This document shows, in pieces, positions 1-6,603 of a DNA stretch of 17,891 nucleotides. The notes under the pieces were generated by a model. That model had not been told where the DNA came from and did not search any database. It worked only from the letters and a program-made list of their open reading frames with translations. The stretch is from positions 1 through 17,891 of the forward strand of contig CAZMXI010000104.1 in the NCBI GenBank assembly GCA_964570205.1, in the 5' to 3' direction. Source of the stretch: CAZMXI01 sp964570205. Lineage in GTDB: Bacteria > Planctomycetota > Phycisphaerae > Tepidisphaerales > Tepidisphaeraceae. The stretch's first letter is position 1; every line of letters starts with the position of its first letter. The position numbers were made by a program, and so were the translations under genes.

Positions 1-49
1 GGATTACGCAGTGGTGGTAGGTAGGGGAGGTTAATCAAGGAGAGACTGT

Positions 50-1039
50 ATGCGGAAGATGCGTTGGACGGTGCTGGCGGCGCTGATGTGGGGGTTGTTG
101 GTCGGAGGGGCGGCAATGGCGGAGGACCAGTGGGTGGTCTATGAAGGCATGGAGGGGCTCGGCAAAGGCAAGCACATCGTGCTGATCGGGGCGGATGATG
201 AGTATCGGTCGGAGCAGTTGATCCCGCAGCTTGGAAAGATCCTGGCGACGCATCACGGTTTCAAGTGCACGGTGCTGTTCCCGATCAACAAGGCCGGCGA
301 GATCGATCCGCCGACGCAGGACAACATTCCGGGCCTGGAGGCCTTGATGACGGCCGATCTGCTGGTGATGTTTCTGCGGTTCCGGGATCTGCCGGATGAC
401 CAGATGAAGCTGATCCTGGACTACGCGAACAGCGGCAAGCCGATGGTGTCGCTGCGGACCAACACGCATCCGTTTAATTTCACGAAGAACAAGACTTATG
501 CGAAGTGGGACTGGCGGGCCAAGGGCGAGACGCAGGGCGGGTTTGGCCGGCAGGTGTTCGGTGAGACGTGGATCAGCCATTACGGCGTGCATCAGAAGGA
601 GAGCACTCGGGCGTATCCGGCGGAGGGGGCGAAGGACCATCCGATCGTGCGCGGGGTAGAGGATGTGTGGGGGCCGTCGGATGTGTACGGGATCACGACG
701 CTGCACGGCGACTGCAAGCCGGTGCTGATGGGGCAGGTGCTGGTGGGGATGAAGCCGACGGATGCGGCGAACACGGCGAAGAAGCCGCTTCCGGTGGCGT
801 GGACGAAGACTTACACGGGCGAGTCGGGCAAGACGGCGAAAGTGTTCACCACGACGATGGGGCACGTGGGGGATTTCGAGAGCGAGGGATTCCGGCGGGT
901 GATGGTGAATGCGTGTTACTGGCTGCTGGAAATGGAAGTGCCGGCCAAGGCGAAGGTGGATATCGTGGGCGAGTTCAAGCCGACGGGGATCGGCTTCGGC
1001 AAGCACGTCAAGGGCGTCAAGCCGGCGGACCTGAAGTGA
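50..1039 (+). CDS. Exported ThuA-like domain protein
   Basis: The 329-residue product has a signal peptide (basic MRKMR, a hydrophobic core, likely cleavage after AMA near residue 24), so it should act outside the cytoplasm. Residues about 40 to 296 read as a ThuA-like (trehalose-utilisation, class I glutamine amidotransferase-like) fold: an early HIVLIGADDEYRS strand-turn, a central strand with LLVMFLRFRDLP, a SLRTNTHPF segment, and the typical end with TTMGHVGDFES followed by a WLLEM helix. ThuA proteins are associated with oxidation of disaccharides to 3-keto forms, though the reaction of exported planctomycete members is not settled. The start is firm: AAGGAG at 37-42 lies 7 bases before the ATG. 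The next gene, a Gfo/Idh/MocA oxidoreductase, begins 35 bases downstream on the same strand, so the two are probably co-transcribed. The promoter lies upstream of the window. Family call is fairly sure; substrate unknown. Confidence 0.85.
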   Translation: MRKMRWTVLAALMWGLLVGGAAMAEDQWVVYEGMEGLGKGKHIVLIGADDEYRSEQLIPQLGKILATHHGFKCTVLFPINKAGEIDPPTQDNIPGLEALMTADLLVMFLRFRDLPDDQMKLILDYANSGKPMVSLRTNTHPFNFTKNKTYAKWDWRAKGETQGGFGRQVFGETWISHYGVHQKESTRAYPAEGAKDHPIVRGVEDVWGPSDVYGITTLHGDCKPVLMGQVLVGMKPTDAANTAKKPLPVAWTKTYTGESGKTAKVFTTTMGHVGDFESEGFRRVMVNACYWLLEMEVPAKAKVDIVGEFKPTGIGFGKHVKGVKPADLK

Positions 1040-1060
1040 GACGGGGACGTGGCGACCAAC

Positions 1061-1066
1061 AGAGGA
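1061..1066 (+). promoter_or_regulatory. Shine-Dalgarno site that sets the oxidoreductase start
   Basis: AGAGGA lies 8 bases before the ATG at 1075. An ATG at 1066 is in frame but overlaps this site and has no spacing for ribosome binding, so 1075 is preferred. Confidence 0.6.
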
Positions 1067-1074
1067 TGAGATTC

Positions 1075-2406
1075 ATGAATACTCAAGGCAGCACTCGACG
1101 GGATTTTCTGAAGACTTCGGGCGGCGCGCTGGCGGGGGCGGCGCTGACCAGCGCGATTGCTTCCAAGGCATATGCGGCGACAGAGGAGACGATCAAGGTG
1201 GCGCTGGTGGGGTGCGGTGGCCGGGGCACCGGGGCGGCGGCGCAGGCGCTGAGCACGGCCGGGCCAACCAAGCTGGTGGCGATGGCGGATGTGTTCAAGG
1301 ACCGGATGGATGCGAGCTATCGGAGCCTGGCGAAGCCCTTTGAGAAGAAGGTGGACTGCCCGCCGGAGCGGCAGTTCATCGGCTTTGACGCGTTCAAGAG
1401 GGCCGTGGAGGCGGTTGGGCCGGGCGGCGTGGTGCTGCTGGCGACGCCGCCGACGTTCCGGCCGCTGCATGTGGAATATGCCGTGGAGAAGGGCTGCCAC
1501 ATCTTCATGGAGAAGAGTTTTGGCGTGGATGCGCCGGGCGTACGGCGGATCATGCGGGCGGGCGAGGAGGCGAAGAAGAAGAACCTGAAGATCGCCGGGG
1601 GGTTGATGTCGCGGCACAGCCGGCCGCTGGAAGGCGCTGTGAAGGCGATCCACGAGGGCATCATCGGCGACGTGATCACGGCGTGGGCCTACCGCGAGCA
1701 TGGGCCGGTGGGGTTTGGGCCGAAGCGCGCCGGCGAGAGCGAAGTGGCGCACCAGATCCGCAATTACAGCAATTTCACTTGGGTCAACGGGAGCTTCCTG
1801 TTGGACTGGCTGATCCACAACATCGATGTGTGCTGCTGGGTGAAGGATGCATGGCCGGTGTCGTGCCAGGGGCAGGGCGGGCGACAGGTTCGGACCGAGC
1901 CGGACCAGCTGTTTGACCACTACTCGGCCGAATACACCTTCCCGGACGGTACGCGGATGCTGGCGCAGGGCCGGCACCTGAACAACTGCTGGAACTTTTT
2001 CGGCGATGTCATTCAGGGCACGAAGGGGTGCGCGGTTCTGGGCGAGGGGATCGACCAGCCGCGAATCTACAAGGGCTATCGACCGGTAAAGGGGAACTTG
2101 GTGTGGGAGTTCAAAGGCGAGCCGGGGAACTCATATCAGATAGAGCACGATCTGCTCTTTGACGCCATCCGGAACGATAAGCCGTACAATGAGGCCAACC
2201 GCTGCGCCAAGGCGGCAATGACGGCCATCCTGGGCCGAATGGCCGTGGAGTGCGGGCAGATGGTGACGTGGGAACAGGCGTTCAATTCGGAGCTGGAACT
2301 GGCGCCGGAGCTGGAAAAGTTGGATATGAATTCCACCCCGCCGGTGGCTCCTGATGCCCGCGGCCAATACCCGATTGCGATGCCGGGGAAGACCAAGTCC
2401 TTCTGA
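1075..2406 (+). CDS. Tat-exported Gfo/Idh/MocA family oxidoreductase
   Basis: The 443-residue product starts with a twin-arginine signal, STRRDFLK at residues 6-13 followed by an Ala/Gly-rich hydrophobic stretch ending near AYA at 34, so it is probably exported folded with its cofactor. Residues about 38 to 165 form the NAD(P)-binding Rossmann domain, with GCGGRGTG at 46-53. The usual EKP motif of the family is EKS here (146-148). The C-terminal domain carries LIHNID around 246-251, in the position of the usual active-site His/Asp pair. Members oxidise or epimerise sugars and cyclitols through NAD(P)-linked hydride transfer. Pairing with the ThuA-like gene upstream (35-base gap) recalls ThuA/ThuB-type modules that make or use 3-keto sugars, which is an inference. 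The reading frame stays open back to 568, but that part overlaps the ThuA gene and shows no homology. Substrate unknown. Confidence 0.9.
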   Translation: MNTQGSTRRDFLKTSGGALAGAALTSAIASKAYAATEETIKVALVGCGGRGTGAAAQALSTAGPTKLVAMADVFKDRMDASYRSLAKPFEKKVDCPPERQFIGFDAFKRAVEAVGPGGVVLLATPPTFRPLHVEYAVEKGCHIFMEKSFGVDAPGVRRIMRAGEEAKKKNLKIAGGLMSRHSRPLEGAVKAIHEGIIGDVITAWAYREHGPVGFGPKRAGESEVAHQIRNYSNFTWVNGSFLLDWLIHNIDVCCWVKDAWPVSCQGQGGRQVRTEPDQLFDHYSAEYTFPDGTRMLAQGRHLNNCWNFFGDVIQGTKGCAVLGEGIDQPRIYKGYRPVKGNLVWEFKGEPGNSYQIEHDLLFDAIRNDKPYNEANRCAKAAMTAILGRMAVECGQMVTWEQAFNSELELAPELEKLDMNSTPPVAPDARGQYPIAMPGKTKSF

Positions 2407-2428
2407 ACTCGCCGGAGACCATTGCGGA

Positions 2429-3760
2429 TCAGAGGATGAACATGCTCAGGTCCTCATCCTGGACGATATCGGCCAGGCGCTGGTGGACGTATTCGGCGTT
2501 GATGACGATCTTCCTGCCCGGCGTGTCCGGCGCGTCGAAGCTGATGGCCTCAAAAACGCGTTCCATGATCGTGTAAAGCCTGCGGGCGCCGATGTTCTGC
2601 GCGCGGCGGTTGAGGTCATAGGCCGTTTGCGCCATCGCGTTGATCCCATCGTCGGTGAAGGTGACGGCAATGCCCTCGGTGCCGAGAAGCTCCGCCTGTT
2701 GGCGCGTGAGCGAGTTCTGTGGTTCGCGCAGGATGCGCACGAAGTCATCCTTGGTGAGGTCCTGCAATTCGACGCGAATGGGGAATCGTCCTTGCAGTTC
2801 CGGCATCAGGTCGCTGGGCTTGCTGGAATGGAATGCGCCGGCCGCGATGAAGAGGATGTGATCCGTGCGCACCGGCCCATAGCGCGTCATGACAGTGGAG
2901 CCCTCGACGATCGGCAGCAGGTCGCGCTGGACGCCCTGGCGGGAGACGTCCGGGCCATGTTTAGTCTCAGTGCCGCAAATCTTGTCGATCTCGTCAAGAA
3001 AAACGATGCCGGATTGTTCGACGCGGTCTATCGCGGTGCGGTGAAGTCTGTCTTTGTCGATGAGTTTCTCGGCTTCCTGGTTGAATAGGACGCGGCGGGC
3101 ATCTCGAACGGTCACCCGTCGTGTCTCGCGCCGGGTGGGCAGCATCTTCTCAAGCATGTTCTGCATCTCGACATCGATCTCCATGCCGGCGTTGCCCAGC
3201 AGGCCGACGGCGTTGGGCTTCTCCTCGACACTGATCTCAATGACGCTGTCCTCGAGGTTGCCAGTGCGGAGTTGCTGCTGCATCTTGTCGCGGGTGCGCT
3301 CGCGGCGTTCCACGGCCTCGACATCGTCGTAGGTGGGTCCGTAATCGGTTCGTGGCAGAAGGTAATCGAGGATGCGCTGCTCCACCTGCTGCTCGGCCGG
3401 CTCCTTGACAGTGTCGACCATCTCCCCGCGGACGAGTGAGATAGCGTAGTCCAGCAGGTCGCGGATCATGGCATCGACATCGCGGCCGTGATAGCCAACC
3501 TCGGTGTACTTGGTTGCCTCGACCTTGATGAAAGGGGCGCCGGTGAGGTTGGCGAGCCTGCGGGCAATTTCGGTCTTGCCGATCCCGGTGGGACCGATCA
3601 TGATGATGTTCTTGGGAGACACATCTTTGCGGAGCTGCTCCGGTAGCTGCTGGCGACGCCAGCGGTTACGGACCGCGACGGCGACAGCGCGCTTGGCATC
3701 GGTCTGGCCCACGATGTACTTGTCGAGTTCGACAACAATTTCCCGGGGGGTGAGGTTCAT
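2429..3760 (-). CDS. hslU: HslU, ATPase subunit of the HslUV protease
   Basis: HslU is the AAA+ unfoldase that feeds substrates to the HslV peptidase in the cytoplasm. From the ATG at 3760 the product is 443 residues, the same length as Escherichia coli HslU. Visible motifs are the N-terminal TPREIV and DKYIVGQ, Walker A GPTGIGKT (56-63), Walker B with FLDEIDKI (about 254-261), the arginine finger in GRF (R325), the sensor-2 arginine in IGARR (R393), and the C-terminal LSMFIL that docks into HslV. The I domain lies between about 110 and 240. The pore loop is GYHG (89-92) rather than the usual GYVG, with the key Tyr kept. A TTG at 3790 could extend the protein by ten residues without family support. 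There is no good Shine-Dalgarno site; a TACAAT box lies 9 bases before the ATG. It converges on the oxidoreductase gene (22-base gap). hslV lies on the same strand 2.3 kb away, beyond an opposite-strand gene. Confidence 0.97.
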   Translation of the reverse strand: MNLTPREIVVELDKYIVGQTDAKRAVAVAVRNRWRRQQLPEQLRKDVSPKNIIMIGPTGIGKTEIARRLANLTGAPFIKVEATKYTEVGYHGRDVDAMIRDLLDYAISLVRGEMVDTVKEPAEQQVEQRILDYLLPRTDYGPTYDDVEAVERRERTRDKMQQQLRTGNLEDSVIEISVEEKPNAVGLLGNAGMEIDVEMQNMLEKMLPTRRETRRVTVRDARRVLFNQEAEKLIDKDRLHRTAIDRVEQSGIVFLDEIDKICGTETKHGPDVSRQGVQRDLLPIVEGSTVMTRYGPVRTDHILFIAAGAFHSSKPSDLMPELQGRFPIRVELQDLTKDDFVRILREPQNSLTRQQAELLGTEGIAVTFTDDGINAMAQTAYDLNRRAQNIGARRLYTIMERVFEAISFDAPDTPGRKIVINAEYVHQRLADIVQDEDLSMFIL

Positions 3761-3769
3761 ACGCTTGGC

Positions 3770-3775
3770 ATTGTA
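3770..3775 (-). promoter_or_regulatory. Possible -10 box of hslU
   Basis: On the minus strand TACAAT (5 of 6 to the consensus) ends 9 bases before the hslU ATG. No convincing -35 is seen. If used, transcription would begin about 2-3 bases before the start codon, giving a nearly leaderless mRNA, which would fit the lack of a Shine-Dalgarno site. This is inference. Confidence 0.35.
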
Positions 3776-3885
3776 CAGCCAGCCGGCCAAAGTGGGCTGT
3801 GAATGCGAGGGCCTTCTGGGGTTTTACCGGGTTGACAAACGCCACAAGTTAAGCTGCGAGGTGGACTTGTCGATGTGCCGGAAAG

Positions 3886-6015
3886 ATGTTTGCAGGCACG
3901 TCCATATATCAGGCGATAGCCGCATATCGACTGGATGTCCTTGTGTTCGCCGCGTTGTACGCAGCGCTCATGGTGGGTCTGCATGTGTGGTTTCGGCGCG
4001 GTCATGGGCGAGGATTGCCTGGCACCACCTGGCTGATAGCGCTGGTGGTGGCATCACTTGCCGCCGTGGCGGCCGAGTGGGCAGGACGATCGGAGGGAGA
4101 CTCCATTCGGAAGGTAATGCAGGGATATGCCAGGACCTACGCGCTGGAGATGGAACGATTGGGACATGGAACGGTGGGGATGGACGTCCAGTCCGATGAT
4201 TCGACCTACCTGGCCTTGATCGATGCACAGAAGTCGTGGCTGGCGGTAAACCCTTTAATCAGCGACATCTACACGGTGCGGAGGCTGCCCGGCGGCAAGC
4301 TCGTCCTGGTCGTGGATTCAGAGACGGACTACGATGGCGACGGTCGCTACACAGACGAGCGCGAGCAGCGGACAGGGGTGGGGACGGACTTTGACGATAT
4401 GGACGAGAAGATCGCCGCAGCCTTCGATGGGGCTGCGGCTTTCGATGAAGAACCGTGGACCGACGCCTGGGGCACCTGGGTGAGCGCTTACTGCCCCATT
4501 CGTGGCAGGGATGGCGGCGTTGAAGCTGTGCTTGGGGTGGACTATGACGCCGGCCTGACCCTTCGGACGATCATGATGCACCGGGTGGTGGCGCTGCTTG
4601 TCGTGGGTATAGCATTGGCGGGACACGTTGTGGGGGCGATCGTTATCGGTCATCACCGCGACCGGCTGGCCGACCGCACTCGACTGGCGATGTACGACCG
4701 GCTCACGGGCCTGCCCAACCGCCACATGTTCATGGAACTGCTGGGCAAGGCAATTGCGCGGGCGACGCGGCAGCCTGACTGGAAATACGCGGTGCTGTTC
4801 CTCGATTTTGACCGGTTCAAGATGGTCAACGACAGCTTGGGCCACTCGGTGGGCGACCTGCTTCTTGCGGAGGTGGCGCGCCGGTTGAACTATGCGGTGC
4901 GGGCAACGGATGCGGTGGCTGCGCTCGGCGGCGTTGCAACGCCGGCGAGGCTGGGCGGCGATGAATTCATCGTCCTGGTGGAAGGCCTGCTGCGTCATGA
5001 GCACGCGGCGACGGTTGCCGAAAGGCTGCTGGTTGTGCTGGCCGAGCCCTATGACCTCAATGGCCACATCATCCAGCGTACGGCCAGCATCGGCATCACC
5101 ACCAGCGAGATTGCGTACACCACTGCGGAAGAAGTGATCCGTGACGCCGACACGGCCATGTACCGGGCCAAGGCGGCCGGCAAGGCACGCTACGTGATGT
5201 TCGATCAGCAGATGCACCTGGAGGCGGTTGCGCGACTCACGCTGGAGAATGAGTTGAGACGGGCCGCGGAGGAGGAATCGCTCTCCATGGCGTACCAGCC
5301 GATTGTCTCGCTGGAAAGCGGCCAGGTGCTTGGCTTCGAGGCGCTGGTCCGGTGGGAGCATCCCACTCGCGGCCACGTGAGTCCCGCCGTGTTTGTGCCG
5401 ATCGCGGAGGAAACCGGCCTGATCGTCACGATCGGGCAGTGGGTGCTTCGGCAGGCATGCCGCCAACTGGCGCAGTGGCAAACAGAGGCCGGTGGGCGAA
5501 GGCTGTTTGTGAGCGTCAATCTCTCGCGCAGGCAACTCGGCAGCCCCGACCTCATGAGGCAGATCGCGGCCGCGATCGAGGAAAGCGGTGTCCGGCCAGA
5601 GCAAGTCAAGCTCGAGATCACCGAAAGCGCCGTCATGCAGGACCCCGAACAATCGGTTGCTGTTCTGAAGCGCATCCGGCAGATGGGGCTGGAACTGCAC
5701 ATGGATGACTTCGGGACGGGTTACTCATCTCTGAGCTGTCTGCATCGTTTCCCCCTGAACGGGCTGAAGATCGACCGAGCGTTTGTTGACAACGTCAACG
5801 AGCGGCGCGACTACGCCGCGGTCGTGAATGCCATCGTCTCGCTGGCACATAATCTGGGTATCCAACTCGTGGCCGAGGGGGTGGAGACGGCAGACCAGAT
5901 CGTACTGCTCCAGGCGATGGGGTGTGATCAGGCCCAGGGCTTCTACTTCGCGCGGCCGATGAAGGCGGAACATGCCATAGCTTACGCTCTCCAGCAGGCG
6001 AAGGCGGCGGCGTAG
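3886..6015 (+). CDS. Membrane sensor GGDEF-EAL protein (c-di-GMP turnover)
   Basis: The 709-residue protein has hydrophobic segments near residues 17-35, 48-66 and 229-252. Between the second and third lies a likely extracytoplasmic CACHE-type sensor, with a Ca-binding-like DYDGDG loop (148-153) and a WGTWVSAYCPI segment. The GGDEF domain follows (about 262-425) with intact LGGDEF (G357 to F361), then an EAL domain (about 440-700) with EAL at 485-487, DDFGTGYSS from 607 and VAEGVET (E664). Both active sites look intact, so it could make and degrade c-di-GMP. The inhibitory RxxD site (R339-D342) is separated from GGDEF by about nine extra residues. The start at 3886 has only GGAAAG close by, so translation initiation is uncertain by some residues. 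It lies between hslU (divergent, 125-base gap) and hslV (convergent, 3-base gap). The signal sensed is unknown. Confidence 0.93.
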   Translation: MFAGTSIYQAIAAYRLDVLVFAALYAALMVGLHVWFRRGHGRGLPGTTWLIALVVASLAAVAAEWAGRSEGDSIRKVMQGYARTYALEMERLGHGTVGMDVQSDDSTYLALIDAQKSWLAVNPLISDIYTVRRLPGGKLVLVVDSETDYDGDGRYTDEREQRTGVGTDFDDMDEKIAAAFDGAAAFDEEPWTDAWGTWVSAYCPIRGRDGGVEAVLGVDYDAGLTLRTIMMHRVVALLVVGIALAGHVVGAIVIGHHRDRLADRTRLAMYDRLTGLPNRHMFMELLGKAIARATRQPDWKYAVLFLDFDRFKMVNDSLGHSVGDLLLAEVARRLNYAVRATDAVAALGGVATPARLGGDEFIVLVEGLLRHEHAATVAERLLVVLAEPYDLNGHIIQRTASIGITTSEIAYTTAEEVIRDADTAMYRAKAAGKARYVMFDQQMHLEAVARLTLENELRRAAEEESLSMAYQPIVSLESGQVLGFEALVRWEHPTRGHVSPAVFVPIAEETGLIVTIGQWVLRQACRQLAQWQTEAGGRRLFVSVNLSRRQLGSPDLMRQIAAAIEESGVRPEQVKLEITESAVMQDPEQSVAVLKRIRQMGLELHMDDFGTGYSSLSCLHRFPLNGLKIDRAFVDNVNERRDYAAVVNAIVSLAHNLGIQLVAEGVETADQIVLLQAMGCDQAQGFYFARPMKAEHAIAYALQQAKAAA

Positions 6016-6018
6016 GGG

Positions 6019-6561
6019 CTAATCCAGCGATTCCACCTTGATGCTGGTGTTAGTGTAGATGCATATCTCGCCGGCGATTTTCAGGGCGGCATCGACGATC
6101 TGCTGGGCCGACAGGGCCGAGTGCCGAACCAGCGCCGCCGCTGCGGCCTGGGCATAAGCGCCCCCGGAGCCGATGCCGATGATGCCGTCGGTCGGCTCGA
6201 TCACATCGCCGGCGCCGCTCACGATCAGGCTTGCAGTCCTGTCGGCCACGGCCAGCATGGCTTCGAGGCGGCGCAGTATACGGTCTGTCCGCCATTCCTT
6301 GGCCAATTCGATTGCCGCCCGACGTGTATTGTCAGGGAACTCGGCCAGCTTCTTCTCAAATCGCTCCAGCAAGGAAAACGCGTCGGCCGCCGAGCCGGCG
6401 AAACCGCACAGCACCTTGCCGCCGGCCAGGCGACGGATCTTCACCGCATCGTGCTTGGCCACGACGTTGCCGAGGGTGACTTGTCCATCGCCCCCAAGGG
6501 CCACCTGGCCATCGCGGCGAACGCTGAGTATCGTTGTCGATCGGGCTGGTGTTGTCGCCAT
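6019..6561 (-). CDS. hslV: HslV, peptidase subunit of the HslUV protease
   Basis: HslV is the N-terminal-threonine peptidase that pairs with HslU. The family core is plain: TTILSVRRDG, GGDGQVTLGN, the KIRRL segment, FAGSAADAF, and a C-terminal GEICIYTN. Numbered from the catalytic Thr, the conserved lysine is K33, as in the family. Started at the ATG at 6561 the product is 180 residues and carries eight residues (MATTPARS) before the catalytic Thr, so a short propeptide must be removed; no start codon lies directly before the Thr. An in-frame ATG at 6597 would add twelve more residues and would cover the likely promoter. No Shine-Dalgarno site is present. The stop lies 3 bases from the convergent GGDEF-EAL stop. 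Unlike the usual hslVU operon, hslU is 2.3 kb downstream on the same strand, beyond the opposite-strand GGDEF-EAL gene. Confidence 0.95.
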   Translation of the reverse strand: MATTPARSTTILSVRRDGQVALGGDGQVTLGNVVAKHDAVKIRRLAGGKVLCGFAGSAADAFSLLERFEKKLAEFPDNTRRAAIELAKEWRTDRILRRLEAMLAVADRTASLIVSGAGDVIEPTDGIIGIGSGGAYAQAAAAALVRHSALSAQQIVDAALKIAGEICIYTNTSIKVESLD

Positions 6562-6568
6562 GGCGGAT

Positions 6569-6597
6569 ATTGTACGATGGGATGGGGTGTGGGTCAT
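6569..6597 (-). promoter_or_regulatory. Possible hslV promoter giving a leaderless mRNA
   Basis: On the minus strand ATGACC (6597-6592, 4 of 6 to TTGACA) and TACAAT (6574-6569, 5 of 6 to TATAAT) are 17 bases apart. The TACAAT ends 7 bases before the hslV ATG, so transcription would begin at or next to the start codon. This fits the missing Shine-Dalgarno site. The site overlaps the short gap to the divergent VWA gene. Confidence 0.4.
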
Positions 6598-6603
6598 TCG
6601 AAC

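Noticed and set aside
35..1006. Minus-strand open frame opposite the ThuA-like gene
   Set aside because: Arg/His/Leu-rich translation typical of a high-GC shadow frame; no recognisable domain.
568..1065. Upstream extension of the oxidoreductase reading frame
   Set aside because: It overlaps the well-supported ThuA-like gene in another frame, reads as low-complexity Gly/Arg/Asp-rich sequence, and a Tat signal starts properly at 1075.
2354..3088. Plus-strand open frame of 244 codons opposite hslU
   Set aside because: hslU is certain in this stretch; the antisense frame has no domain or ribosome site.
3761..3790. Ten-residue extension of HslU from a TTG at 3790
   Set aside because: ATG 3760 gives the family N-terminus and exact family length of 443 residues.
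3832..3837. TTGACA as a -35 for the GGDEF-EAL gene
   Set aside because: No -10-like sequence occurs 16-18 bases downstream.
4318..5700. Minus-strand open frame of 460 codons opposite the GGDEF-EAL gene
   Set aside because: Long only because of codon bias in high-GC DNA; the opposite strand encodes intact GGDEF and EAL motifs.
6580..6587. CCCCATCC on the minus strand as a heat-shock sigma-32 -10 box for hslV
   Set aside because: Seven of eight bases match the enterobacterial consensus, but no CTTGAA-like -35 lies at the right distance and sigma-32 rules may not apply in planctomycetes.
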